64,000 nucleotides of DNA from Acetivibrio saccincola (GTDB lineage: Bacteria > Bacillota > Clostridia > Acetivibrionales > Acetivibrionaceae). The stretch lies in the NCBI RefSeq assembly GCF_002844395.1, contig NZ_CP025197.1, forward strand, positions 2,108,001-2,172,000, in the 5' to 3' direction. The position numbers and the translations under genes are program-made. The notes under the pieces are model-generated. The model had not been told where the DNA came from. It was given only the letters and a program-made list of their open reading frames with translations, and did no database searches. Shown one piece after another: positions 34,732-43,765 of the stretch; the first letter of the stretch is position 1; every line of letters begins with the position of its first letter.

Positions 34732-35412
34732 TCAGGCACTAATTTCAATTCCCCTCATACCAATGTTTTTAACTGTTTTACTAATGCTTTTTATAGCATC
34801 AGTAAAAGGTGCAGGATTAAACCAGGCACCGTCAGGCATCCTGCACCTTTGAATTATATATGATTTGGCACCTTTTATTTCTTCAGATATATCCAGAATA
34901 TCAGCTACACCAAGCCCCGGGGCAAGGGTAGTCCTGAATTCATAATCCACAGCACCCTCCATTAAAATAGCTATACTTTTTTTTATACAATTAATATCTG
35001 TCTTAACTTTGCAAAATTCCTCATACCTCTTAAGAGGAGCTTTTATGTCCATGGCCACATAGTCAACAAGTTTTTTGGATATAAGATTTTCAACTACTTC
35101 AGGATTAGTGCCATTGGTGTCAAGCTTTACCTTAAAACCCATTTTCCTTACATCCCTTGTAAAATCCTCAAGTCCGTTTTGCAGTGTAGGTTCACCGCCA
35201 CTTATAACAACTGCATCTATAAATTTTTGCCTTTTTGAAAGAAAGTCCAAAACTTCCTCACAGCCAATGCCATCTTTAACCTCTTCATTGCTTATTAAAG
35301 GCTTGTTGTGGCAGTAAAAACAATTCATATTGCATCCCTGGGTAAAAACAACACAGGACAAATGACCGGGATAGTCTACAAATGAGTTTTTTTCTAAAGC
35401 TTTTATTTTCAT
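34732..35412 (-). CDS. nrdG: anaerobic ribonucleotide reductase activating protein
   Basis: 226 residues. Radical-SAM enzyme that installs the glycyl radical on NrdD. The cluster motif is CNMNCFYC (C-x3-C-x2-C, about 29-36), followed by GGEPTL for SAM. The start ATG overlaps the nrdD stop codon (ATGA), so the two are translationally coupled. Regulation follows the NrdR promoter upstream of nrdD. Confidence 0.94.
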   Translation of the reverse strand: MKIKALEKNSFVDYPGHLSCVVFTQGCNMNCFYCHNKPLISNEEVKDGIGCEEVLDFLSKRQKFIDAVVISGGEPTLQNGLEDFTRDVRKMGFKVKLDTNGTNPEVVENLISKKLVDYVAMDIKAPLKRYEEFCKVKTDINCIKKSIAILMEGAVDYEFRTTLAPGLGVADILDISEEIKGAKSYIIQRCRMPDGAWFNPAPFTDAIKSISKTVKNIGMRGIEISA

Positions 35413-37499
35413 GACACCTTCTCCTTAAGTATAAACTTTTTCCTTGTAAAATATTCCTCTTTTTTGCCTATGTTATAGTTTTTTACAGGTCTTAAATACC
35501 CGGTTACTCTGGACCACACTTCAGTTTCCTCATTGCATACAGGGCACTTAAACTGCTCTCCCTTTAAATATCCATGGTTTTTACAGATGCTGAATGTAGG
35601 TGTAATGGAGATATAAGGCATTTTGTAGTTTGTAAACACTTTTTTAATTAAATTTTTACATACCTCAATATCCTCTATGCTTTCCCCTAAATAAAGGTGC
35701 TGTACTGTCCCACCTGTATACAGTGACTGCAGTTCGTCCTGAAGCTCTATCACTTCAAAAATATCGTCAGTGTAATCTACAGGAAGCTGTGAAGAATTGG
35801 TATAGTATGGCACATCATACCCTGCAGTTATAATATCTGGATATCTTTCTTTATCAAGCTTTGCCAGCCTGTAGGAAGTACTCTCTGCCGGAGTTGCTTC
35901 AAGATTATAAAAATGCCCTGTTTCATTTTGAAAATCAATCAGAATATCCCTTAAGTAATTCATAATTTCCGTTGCAAACTCCAAGCCCTCTTTGGTACCT
36001 ATGTCTTTACCCATGAAATTTAATAGCGCCTCATTCATACCAACTATTCCTATGGTGCTGAAATGATTGTACCAATACTCATTGGTTCTTTCCTTTATGT
36101 TTCTTAAAAAGTGGGTTGAATAAGGATAAAGACCTTTTTCTGACTGCTGCTCAATTATTTTTCTCTTTATTTCAAGAGATGTCTTGCCTATATTGGCGAT
36201 TCTCCAAAGCCTTGCTTTAAACTCGCTTTTAGATTTGGAAAGATACCCAATTCTAGGTAAGTTTATTGTAAATACTCCTATAGAACCTGTCAGAGGATTG
36301 CTTCCAAAAAGACCTCCTCCTCTTTTGCGAAGTTCAGTTGTATCAAGGCGTAAACGGCAGCACATTGATACCGCATCTTCAGGTGACAAATCTGAATTTA
36401 CATAGTTGGCAAAGTAAGGAATACCGTACTTACAGGTTATTTTCATAAACTCATCCACTACAGGATTATCCCAATCAAAATCCTTTGTTATATTTATAGT
36501 GGGTATTGGAAATGTAAACACCCTGCCTTTTGCATCCCCTTCAAGCATAACGCTGCAAAAAGCCTTGTTGAACATATCCATTTCCTCTTGAAAATCACCG
36601 TATGTTTCATCCATGTATTTGCCGCCTATTATCACAGGATGGTCTTTTAATGTGGAAGGCACTTTAATGTCAAATGTAAGGTTGGAAAAAGGGCACTGGA
36701 ACCCTACCCTTGTAGGTACATTTATATTGAAAATAAATTCCTGGATACACTGCTTAACCTGCTCATATGTCATATTATCGTAACGTATAAAGGGAGCACA
36801 ATATGTGTCAATACTTGACCAGGCCTGAGCCCCTGCCGTCTCCCCCTGGGTTGTAAAAGTGGAGTTTACTATTTGCCCCAAAAAAGACCTTAGATGCTTT
36901 GCCGGCTTACTTTCAACTTTGCCATATACGCCGCCAAAACCATCTAAAAGAAGCTGCCTTAAATCCCAGCCGGCACAATATGGACCAAAAAAACCCAAAT
37001 CATGTATGTGGCATTCCCCGCTTTCATGGGCTTCCCTTACTTCTGCAGGATAAATTTCATGAAGCCAGTACTTTTTAGTAAAGCTTTCCCTGACGTAATT
37101 ATTTAAACCGTTGATGCTCTTTTGAGTGTTTGCATTTTCCTGGATATACCAATCCCTGTCTCCAAGATAATTTGAAAACATTTCTATTGTGGCACCCACC
37201 AAAGCATTTAAATTGCGGGCACTTCTTCTTTTTTCCCTGTACAATATGTATGCTTTGGCTGTTTTGGCATGACCGTTTTCAATCAATACCTTTTCAACAA
37301 TGTCCTGAATTTCTTCCACTTCAGGCTCCCTGTCCTTATAAATCTCCTCTGCCATTTTTACAACCTGCCTGCTTAAATTTTCCGCTAAAGAAAAATCATT
37401 TCCTCCACAGGCGTTGGCAGCTTTAAAAATCGCCCAGGTTATTTTTTCAGGCTGAAACTTCTCATATCTTCCATCTCTTTTTATTATTTTTGTAATCAT
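35409..37499 (-). CDS. nrdD: anaerobic ribonucleoside-triphosphate reductase (class III)
   Basis: 696 residues. An ATP-cone at the N-terminus (about 1-90) gives allosteric control. The glycyl-radical barrel follows, and the C-terminus holds a zinc site (CKNHGY and CPVCNEE) and the radical glycine Gly667 in RVTGYLRPV. It makes deoxynucleotides without oxygen, in keeping with an obligate anaerobe. AAGGAG lies 8 nt before ATG. The promoter carries paired NrdR boxes. Confidence 0.96.
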   Translation of the reverse strand: MITKIIKRDGRYEKFQPEKITWAIFKAANACGGNDFSLAENLSRQVVKMAEEIYKDREPEVEEIQDIVEKVLIENGHAKTAKAYILYREKRRSARNLNALVGATIEMFSNYLGDRDWYIQENANTQKSINGLNNYVRESFTKKYWLHEIYPAEVREAHESGECHIHDLGFFGPYCAGWDLRQLLLDGFGGVYGKVESKPAKHLRSFLGQIVNSTFTTQGETAGAQAWSSIDTYCAPFIRYDNMTYEQVKQCIQEFIFNINVPTRVGFQCPFSNLTFDIKVPSTLKDHPVIIGGKYMDETYGDFQEEMDMFNKAFCSVMLEGDAKGRVFTFPIPTINITKDFDWDNPVVDEFMKITCKYGIPYFANYVNSDLSPEDAVSMCCRLRLDTTELRKRGGGLFGSNPLTGSIGVFTINLPRIGYLSKSKSEFKARLWRIANIGKTSLEIKRKIIEQQSEKGLYPYSTHFLRNIKERTNEYWYNHFSTIGIVGMNEALLNFMGKDIGTKEGLEFATEIMNYLRDILIDFQNETGHFYNLEATPAESTSYRLAKLDKERYPDIITAGYDVPYYTNSSQLPVDYTDDIFEVIELQDELQSLYTGGTVQHLYLGESIEDIEVCKNLIKKVFTNYKMPYISITPTFSICKNHGYLKGEQFKCPVCNEETEVWSRVTGYLRPVKNYNIGKKEEYFTRKKFILKEKVS

Positions 37500-37578
37500 T
37501 GAGGCATCTCCTTCTCTTGTATAATAGTTACCAGAAATGAATTTTAGAAAATTAATTATTCAAGACATCAAAAATAAA

Positions 37579-37628
37579 ACACTATATCTTGATGTGGAAA
37601 TTATACCACACACAACATATAGTGTCAA
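37579..37628 (-). promoter_or_regulatory. nrdD promoter with paired NrdR boxes
   Basis: Leftward promoter: TTGACA (37628-37623), 17 nt, TATAAT (37605-37600), a perfect sigma-A match. Two 16-bp NrdR-type boxes flank the -10: 37610-37625, ACACAACATATAGTGT (perfect palindromic consensus), and 37579-37594, ACACTATATCTTGATG (weaker right half). Their centres are 31 bp apart, three helical turns, as in known NrdR operators. NrdR is expected to repress when dATP is high. Confidence 0.88.
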
Positions 37629-37656
37629 GAATAATTTTCATAGAAAATAAACTTTT

Positions 37657-40083
37657 TTAAAAAGCTGAAAGTTTTTCCGCAAGTTTTACTGCAGCATATG
37701 CATCTTCTGAATACCCGTCTGCCCCGATTTCTTTTGCATAATCAGAGTCTACAACAGCCCCGCCAATCATTATTTTTGCCTTTACCCCTTCTTTTTTAGC
37801 AAGTTTTACAACTTCCCTCATTTCCACCATGGTGGTTGTCATGAGGGCAGAAAGTCCTATAATGTGAGCATTTTCTCTTTTTGCTGTCTCAACTATCTTT
37901 TCACTCATTACATCCTTTCCCAAATCAATTACTTTAAAGCCGTAGTTTCTAAGCATAAGGCCCACAATGTTCTTTCCTATATCGTGTATATCCCCTTTAA
38001 CCGTTGCAAGCACCACACATTTTTTATTTTCCTTTCTATCACCTTTTATAAGAAGGGGCTCTACAATACCAAATGCCTCCTTCATTGTCTGGGCACTTTG
38101 AATAAGCTGTGGAAGAAAATATTCTCTTTTATCGTATAAATCCCCCACTTTTGTTATTGCAGGAATTAAATAATCATCAACTATTTTTGAAGGCTCATTT
38201 CCTTCTTTTATTGCAGCATCAATAAGTTCTTTTATGTTTTCCCTGTCCCCTGTAAGCACAGCATTATATATTTTATCCAATGTACTTAAATGTGGTTTTT
38301 CTTCTGCTTTTTCTACAGCCTTTTCCTTTGTACTTTTTTTGCCGCCAAACTTTTCTATATACTTAGCACTGTTTTTGTCCTTTACCATAAGGACATCACA
38401 GGCCATTTTTATACTCATTAATATTTCACTTGAAGGATTTGCTATAGCCATTGTAAGACCTCTTCCTATTGCCATGGAAAGAAAGGCGGTATTAATCCAG
38501 TTTCTTTCCGGAAGTCCAAAGGATACATTGGAAAGACCTAAAATTGAACCTATGCCAAATTCATTTCTGCACCATTCTATTACCTTCAGCGTCTCTAAAG
38601 CAGCATTCTGGTCTGATGACACCGTCATAACAAGGCCGTCAACTATTATATCTTCTTTTTCAAAACAATATTCCAATGCCCTTTTATAAACATACTCAAT
38701 TATCTTACATCTTTCTTGAGAAGCCTCAGGCACTCCTTCATCGTTTAAAGGAAGGAGAATAAACATAGCACCGTATTTGGCAGCTATGGGAAGCAGCTTT
38801 TCTATCTTTTTCTTTTCAGCGGAAATAGAGTTAATTATGGCCCTTCCGGGGTATACTCTAAGTGCCGCCTCTATAACCTCATAAGAAGAGGAGTCAATAC
38901 AAAGGGGTGCTTCAACAATAGTTGAAAGAAACTGGAGGGTTTCAACCATGGTTTTCTTTTCATCTATTCCCGGCATACCCACATTTACATCAAGTATATC
39001 TGCACCCTTTTCAACCTGTTCAAATGCAAACCTTCTGATTTCGCTTTTCTTCCCCTCTTTAAGCTCTTCCTGAAGCTTCTTCTTTCCTGTGGGGTTTATC
39101 CTTTCCCCTACCACAATAACCGGTTCATCAAATCCTGAAAAAACCGTTTTTCTGGCTGATGTAACACAGCTTACTTTTTTAGGGCAAGGTGCCTTTGGTT
39201 TAAGGTTTTTAGCATTTTCTTTAATTTTTTCTATATATAGGGGTGATGTGCCGCAGCAGCCCCCTAAAAGGTTAACACCTGCTTCTACTAAATCTTTCAC
39301 ATATGATGAAAATTCCAATGCGTCCATGTCAAACTCCGTCTTTCCGTTTACAAGCCTTGGAAGACCGGCATTAGGCTTTGCCAAAAGGGGCACTTTTGCA
39401 TATGCCTTCATTTCCTTTATAACTTCTATCATATCTTCAGGACCTGTTGAACAGTTGCATCCCACAACATCCGCCCCAAGGCTTTGAAGGGTTATAAGGG
39501 CGGTTATGGGGTCTGTTCCCGTTAAAGTTCTTTTGCTTTCATCAAATGTCATGCTGACACATACAGGCAAATTGCAGCTTTCCTTAACGGCTATAAGAGC
39601 CGCCCTTGCCTCCTGGATGTCAACCATTGTTTCAATTATAAATAAGTCCACTCCGCCATCTAAAAGCCCTTTTACCTGTTCTTTGTATATTTCAACGGCT
39701 TCTTCAAAGGGCATGTCCCCAAAGGGCTCTATAAACTGACCTGTTGCCGAAATATCCCCTGCAACATACGCACTGTCCCCTGCTGCCTCCTTTGAAATTT
39801 TAGCCAATTCCCTGTTTATTTCCACTACCTTGTCTTCTAATCCAAACTCAGCAAGTTTTAATCTGTTCCCGCCAAAGGTGCAGGTGTACACAACATTAGA
39901 ACCTGCTTGTATGTAGCTTTTTTGAATATCCATTAAAATTTTAGGATTTTCCAGTGCCCACTTTTCGGGAGAAACCCCTAAAGGCATACCCCTTTTTTGA
40001 AGCTCAGTTCCTGTGGCACCGTCTAAAATAACTATATTGTTTTTGATAAAATCCCTAAATGACACTTTTCCCATATTACTCAA
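37657..40083 (-). CDS. metH: cobalamin-dependent methionine synthase, without activation domain
   Basis: 808 residues. Homocysteine-binding domain (about 1-295, zinc cysteines in GCNCSTG and LLGGCCGT), pterin/methyltetrahydrofolate-binding barrel (about 320-580, VGERINPTGKKK), then cobalamin cap and binding domain (about 615-808) with the base-off motif DIHDIG. It transfers a methyl group from methyl-tetrahydrofolate to homocysteine. The C-terminal reactivation domain of E. coli MetH is missing; its equivalent is the separate gene just upstream, overlapping by 8 nt, as in Thermotoga-type split enzymes. Confidence 0.94.
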   Translation of the reverse strand: MSNMGKVSFRDFIKNNIVILDGATGTELQKRGMPLGVSPEKWALENPKILMDIQKSYIQAGSNVVYTCTFGGNRLKLAEFGLEDKVVEINRELAKISKEAAGDSAYVAGDISATGQFIEPFGDMPFEEAVEIYKEQVKGLLDGGVDLFIIETMVDIQEARAALIAVKESCNLPVCVSMTFDESKRTLTGTDPITALITLQSLGADVVGCNCSTGPEDMIEVIKEMKAYAKVPLLAKPNAGLPRLVNGKTEFDMDALEFSSYVKDLVEAGVNLLGGCCGTSPLYIEKIKENAKNLKPKAPCPKKVSCVTSARKTVFSGFDEPVIVVGERINPTGKKKLQEELKEGKKSEIRRFAFEQVEKGADILDVNVGMPGIDEKKTMVETLQFLSTIVEAPLCIDSSSYEVIEAALRVYPGRAIINSISAEKKKIEKLLPIAAKYGAMFILLPLNDEGVPEASQERCKIIEYVYKRALEYCFEKEDIIVDGLVMTVSSDQNAALETLKVIEWCRNEFGIGSILGLSNVSFGLPERNWINTAFLSMAIGRGLTMAIANPSSEILMSIKMACDVLMVKDKNSAKYIEKFGGKKSTKEKAVEKAEEKPHLSTLDKIYNAVLTGDRENIKELIDAAIKEGNEPSKIVDDYLIPAITKVGDLYDKREYFLPQLIQSAQTMKEAFGIVEPLLIKGDRKENKKCVVLATVKGDIHDIGKNIVGLMLRNYGFKVIDLGKDVMSEKIVETAKRENAHIIGLSALMTTTMVEMREVVKLAKKEGVKAKIMIGGAVVDSDYAKEIGADGYSEDAYAAVKLAEKLSAF

Positions 40084-40711
40084 TCCCCTCTATTCCTGCA
40101 ATGGCTATAACAGATTTTTCCGGAACAAGCATGTAACTTTCCGTAAGCTCTATCCTAAGTTTTTTTAAATTTAAAATATCGTATATTATTTTTTGATTAG
40201 TAAGTAAAAGATCCCCGTATCCAGGGCTGTATCTTTTTTGGGTAAGTTTTTTACCCTCTCTTCTTATTTCTTTATTAATAAACTCCACCATAAAGTCAAG
40301 CCCGGCATCTACAATTTGAGATGCTAAAGAGTCAAGTATTAATGCAAAATCCCCGTTTTCATTTTTTATTTCCTGCTGTATTCTTTCTATTATGCTGCTT
40401 CCTGCCGTAGTTGCCATAAATACAACTTCTAAGCTGTTTTGTAAAAGCTTTGAAAGACTTTTACTTTCTAAAAATATATCATCAAAAATTCTTATTCCGT
40501 TTTCCTCATGGGATTTTATTTCATACCTTCCATAGACACCTTGGATATTACACAGTGTAAGGCCTTCCTCAATCATTGCATCTATTTTTTTTCTGTATTC
40601 TTCACTTATAACGGTGGTGGTTTTTCTGTACCCAAGCCTGGTAAGAACCATGCCAACATCAAGCCTTGAAGGTATATGCCCAAAATATTTAAGTTTTCCC
40701 CTTTCTTTCAT
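40076..40711 (-). CDS. methionine synthase activation-domain protein (MetH subunit)
   Basis: 211 residues. It begins with a short helical region containing LDVGMVLTRLGYRK, typical of stand-alone MetH activation proteins. Later segments, KLTQKRYSPGYGDL and LVPEKSVIAIAGIEG, correspond to the SAM-binding reactivation domain (RYSxGYGD). It is expected to bind SAM and to reductively remethylate oxidised cobalamin on the partner MetH. It overlaps metH by 8 nt. No upstream riboswitch (SAM or cobalamin) was seen. Confidence 0.88.
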   Translation of the reverse strand: MKERGKLKYFGHIPSRLDVGMVLTRLGYRKTTTVISEEYRKKIDAMIEEGLTLCNIQGVYGRYEIKSHEENGIRIFDDIFLESKSLSKLLQNSLEVVFMATTAGSSIIERIQQEIKNENGDFALILDSLASQIVDAGLDFMVEFINKEIRREGKKLTQKRYSPGYGDLLLTNQKIIYDILNLKKLRIELTESYMLVPEKSVIAIAGIEGIE

Positions 40712-40912
40712 CGGCCATAAACTCCCATAATTTTTTTAAGTATTATTATATTATATATTATATTTTTAAAAAATCAATGTACTTTATAGCTAATTTGTTC
40801 TATTTAGCATGGTATATTTACCTCCTTGTTGTTATATTTATTTAATCTGTTTGTATATTTTTATATGTTTTGACTAAAAATAAGTGTGAATAAAAAGAAA
40901 GGAGTGTTTTGT

Positions 40913-41098
40913 ATGACACAATTAAATCAAATTGAACTGCAAAATTTAAGACATCTAATTGGTTCTCATGAAGTAGCTTACAAAAAATTATCTGAGTATG
41001 CTACTCAATGCCAGGATCCACAAATAAGACAGGTATTCCAACAATCTGCTCAGGATGCCCAAAATACCAAAAATCAATTAATGACGTTTTTAGGATAA
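40913..41098 (+). CDS. small helical spore-coat-like protein
   Basis: 61 residues from MTQLNQIEL with AGGAG 8 nt upstream (a start nine codons earlier is weak). Two amphipathic helices with Gln, Asn and His (LRHLIGSHEVAYKKL, PQIRQVFQQSAQDA). The length and helices are like the N-terminal half of CotF-type coat proteins, and the CotF-like gene follows after 12 nt. Role in the spore coat is inferred. Confidence 0.8.
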   Translation: MTQLNQIELQNLRHLIGSHEVAYKKLSEYATQCQDPQIRQVFQQSAQDAQNTKNQLMTFLG

Positions 41099-41110
41099 GG
41101 AGGATTGAAA

Positions 41111-41356
41111 ATGCAAGAAAAAGAAATGGTAAATGACCTATTAAATCAATTAAAAAGCAGTTTAACAACATACGCCCATGCAATATCTGAGTCTTCTAAC
41201 CCACAGTTAAGACAAACTTTACAGCAAATTAGAAATAATTGTGAAACATTTCAGTATGACTTGTACAAGCTGGCAGAACAAAAAGGATTTTATCATGCGG
41301 CTCAAAAAGCTGAACCAAGTGAAATTATGCAAGTAAGATCCCAGTTTATGAACTAA
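41111..41356 (+). CDS. spore coat protein, CotF family
   Basis: 81 residues from the ATG with GGAGG 7 nt upstream. The core AISESSNPQLRQTLQQI plus LYKLAEQKGFYHAAQ is the CotF-domain signature. In Bacillus, CotF is a spore coat protein. Paired with the 61-residue gene upstream; together they resemble the two processed halves of a larger coat protein. Confidence 0.87.
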   Translation: MQEKEMVNDLLNQLKSSLTTYAHAISESSNPQLRQTLQQIRNNCETFQYDLYKLAEQKGFYHAAQKAEPSEIMQVRSQFMN

Positions 41357-41368
41357 CAGTATATGAAT

Positions 41369-41397
41369 TAATATAGTACAACTAATATAGTACAACT
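41369..41397. repeat. short tandem duplication after cotF-like gene
   Basis: A 14-nt unit, TAATATAGTACAAC, occurs twice in succession between the CotF stop and the hairpin at 41402. Confidence 0.6.
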
Positions 41398-41401
41398 TAC
41401 G

Positions 41402-41450
41402 GCCATGACTGTAAATTTAATTATCCGCATGTTTACAGTCATGGCTTATA
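41402..41450 (+). terminator. terminator-like hairpin after the CotF-like gene
   Basis: A perfect 14-bp stem (GCCATGACTGTAAA with TTTACAGTCATGGC) has a 16-nt loop and a T-rich but broken tail (TTATATTTTG). It may serve both the coat genes and divIVA, which ends nearby on the other strand. Confidence 0.7.
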
Positions 41451-41494
41451 TTTTGTATACATCCTACGTGCAACAATACTATAACGGAATTATA

Positions 41495-41962
41495 TCAACT
41501 GCCTGTTTCCTCATCTTCCACCATGGAGCGCAAAATTTCCTGTTGGGAAATTAAAAGTGCCTCAGCTTTACTTTTATAAGCACGGAACTTTTTCTTCATT
41601 TCTTCATACTCATGCCTGATTCTTAAAGCTTCCTGCTTTGCCTCATTTATTATTTCCTGGGCTTTAATTTCCGCTTCTTTGATTATATTTTCTGATTTTT
41701 GATAGCTGTTTTTCTCCATTTCTTCACTGGTTTTTTGAGCCACCATCAATGTTTTTTTTAATGAATCTTCAATATTTTTATAGTACTGCAAAGCTTCATT
41801 TAAAGCTGCTATTTTGTCTTTTAACTCAATATTTTCACGTATGTAATTTGTATAGTCTTCTATTATTTTATCTAATACGTCATTAACCATATCCTCATTA
41901 TAGCCGCCAACTACACTTTTTTTAAAAACTAAATTCTGCAATTCTTCAGGGGTATAATTCAT
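41495..41962 (-). CDS. divIVA: DivIVA-domain cell-division protein
   Basis: 155 residues. The N-terminal membrane-binding segment (about 1-20, YTPEELQNLVFKKSVVGGYNEDMV) and long coiled coil (about 35-150) mark DivIVA. The first residues MNYTPEEL with GAGGTG 6 nt upstream set the start at 41962; a GTG three codons earlier is unlikely. DivIVA senses curved membrane at poles and septa. It sits beyond sepF and yggT as in the ylm cluster of Bacillus, although the gene between them (ylmH) is missing. Confidence 0.87.
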   Translation of the reverse strand: MNYTPEELQNLVFKKSVVGGYNEDMVNDVLDKIIEDYTNYIRENIELKDKIAALNEALQYYKNIEDSLKKTLMVAQKTSEEMEKNSYQKSENIIKEAEIKAQEIINEAKQEALRIRHEYEEMKKKFRAYKSKAEALLISQQEILRSMVEDEETGS

Positions 41963-42236
41963 ATAAAGCACCTCATTATATAAATTTCTTTTGTGAAATA
42001 CATATCTTTCTTTAATATACAGTTTTAATATATAAAATCCATTTTTATGCTAATACACATCCATTTTAAATATATCCATTTTTTTCTCTTTTAATACCTG
42101 GTTTAATGTTTTATTGGCATAAACTTAGGACAGAAAAACAGCAATTGCTCTTTCTGCCCTTTATAAGTTTTTAAATAAAGATAATTCTCATTAATGGCAA
42201 TAATGCATCAAAATTTAAAATTTATAATTTTTAATT

Positions 42237-42506
42237 TTATAATATATATAGCACTAAGTTTTTTAAAATATAAATAATTAGTATTGCTATTGCAGGAGAA
42301 AAATCCAGCGTCATATTTTGCCCAAAAGATGTTTTTTGCATCTGTTTTCTAATTGGCAAAATTAAAGGGTCTGTAATTTGATAAAGTATTCTAAAAAAAG
42401 CACCTTCTTTTGAAATTGGAAGCCAAGAAGATATAGCACGTGCAGCTATAACCATTATCAATATATCAAGCAGCAAAATAATTGCCCTTACTAATATATG
42501 AAGCAT
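42237..42506 (-). CDS. YggT-family membrane protein (YlmG)
   Basis: 89 residues with two membrane helices. The motif AISSWLP and the ITDPLILPIRKQM segment are typical of YggT/YlmG. It is 13 nt downstream of sepF, the standard partner, and probably acts at the division site or in osmotic tolerance, but the mechanism is not settled. Confidence 0.9.
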   Translation of the reverse strand: MLHILVRAIILLLDILIMVIAARAISSWLPISKEGAFFRILYQITDPLILPIRKQMQKTSFGQNMTLDFSPAIAILIIYILKNLVLYIL

Positions 42507-42519
42507 TTAAGACCTCCCA

Positions 42520-42978
42520 TTACTTAGACCATGGGAAAGTTGCTTTTCCTGTGATATCTTCTTTTACATAATTCATAATATCCACATTATGAGGTGCTAC
42601 AATAAATATATCATTGGATACTTTTTGTATATTCCCGTCAAGTCCGTAAACAGAACCACTTAAAAAGTCAACTATCCTCTGGGCAAGCTCCTTTTGCACA
42701 CTGCTTAAATTCACAACAATAGGTTTTTTATTTTTTAAATGGTCACATACATCCTTTGCGTCTTCAAATTTCTCAGGCTGCAAAACCACAACTTTAAACT
42801 GTGATGTAGAATGAATATTTACTATTTTATTCTGAGTTTTCCTGTTTAAAGACTGCATAAACTGAGGTCTTTCAATCTCATCCTTTACTTCTTCCTGCTC
42901 TTCAATTTCTTCAAATTCCTCTTCATCTTCTGTTTCCCATCCAACAAAATTCAGTACTTTGTTAACTAAACTTGACAT
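42520..42978 (-). CDS. sepF: cell division protein SepF
   Basis: 152 residues. A short N-terminal amphipathic helix (VNKVLNFVGWE) binds membrane; an acidic linker (about 15-35) and the SepF core (about 60-145, VVNLSSVQKELAQRIVDFLSGSVYGLDG) follow. It tethers FtsZ to the membrane and shapes the septum. GGAGG precedes the ATG. Confidence 0.94.
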   Translation of the reverse strand: MSSLVNKVLNFVGWETEDEEEFEEIEEQEEVKDEIERPQFMQSLNRKTQNKIVNIHSTSQFKVVVLQPEKFEDAKDVCDHLKNKKPIVVNLSSVQKELAQRIVDFLSGSVYGLDGNIQKVSNDIFIVAPHNVDIMNYVKEDITGKATFPWSK

Positions 42979-43063
42979 TTTAGTTACCTCCTTTTATCTT
43001 TTGTAATTTTTGTGTTTTGTAACTTATGTGTGTTTAAATTTGTATGTTTAAAAGAGTCTAAAA

Positions 43064-43765
43064 TTAAACTCTTTCGCCAAACAATGCCGAACCTATCCTT
43101 ACCATGTTAGAACCTTCTTCGATGGCCACTTCAAAATCATTACTCATTCCCATGGATAAAAACTCCATACTTACATTATCAAGTGTTTTGCTCTGAATGT
43201 CAATAGATAAATCCCTAAGTTTTGCAAATACATGACGTACATTCTCAGGATTTTCATCATAAGGAGCCATTGTCATAAGTCCTCTAACCCTTATATTCCC
43301 AAGCTTATTTACCTTTTCTAAAAGTTCAAAAAGCTCTTCTTCATAAACACCAAATTTACTCTCTTCCTTAGAAACATTCACTTGTATAAGAACATCTACA
43401 ATCCTGTTGATTTTTTCTGCCCGCTTTTGAATTTCCAAAGCTAAACTTAGCCTGTCAACTGAATGTATCAGCTTTACTTTATCCACTATGTATTTTACTT
43501 TATTGGTTTGAAGATGTCCTATATGATGCCAGTTACATTTCTTATCTATTATATCGTACTTTTTAACAAGTTCCTGAACCCTATTTTCACCTAATTCTGT
43601 TATACCTTCATCTATTATGGCAGATATTTTTTCAGGTTCTACAGTTTTAGTAACTGCAATAATTTGAATATCATCAGCTTTTCTCCCGCTTTTTAAAGCT
43701 GCTCTTTCAATTTTAGACATTATAATTTCAAGATTTCCCCTTAAATAATCAAACTCCCTATTCAT
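43064..43765 (-). CDS. PLP homeostasis protein YggS/YlmE
   Basis: 233 residues of the alanine-racemase-like single-barrel fold. The PLP lysine is in IIAVTKTV (about residue 40), then GENRVQELVKKY and WHHIGHLQTNK; the C-terminal phosphate loop is MGMSNDFEVAIEEGS. It keeps free PLP in balance. It starts inside the stop of the HlyD-like gene (ATGA overlap) and is followed by sepF, matching the ylmE-sepF-ylmG order. Confidence 0.94.
   Translation of the reverse strand: MNREFDYLRGNLEIIMSKIERAALKSGRKADDIQIIAVTKTVEPEKISAIIDEGITELGENRVQELVKKYDIIDKKCNWHHIGHLQTNKVKYIVDKVKLIHSVDRLSLALEIQKRAEKINRIVDVLIQVNVSKEESKFGVYEEELFELLEKVNKLGNIRVRGLMTMAPYDENPENVRHVFAKLRDLSIDIQSKTLDNVSMEFLSMGMSNDFEVAIEEGSNMVRIGSALFGERV

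Noticed and set aside
40712-40912. Possible SAM or cobalamin riboswitch upstream of the metH operon
   Set aside because: The region is AT-rich and shows none of the conserved cores of those riboswitches.
42121-42160. Hairpin GGACAGAAAAACAGCA / TGCTCTTTCTGCCC after yggT considered as a terminator
   Set aside because: The stem has mismatches and lacks a T-run on either side, so it was not listed as a feature.
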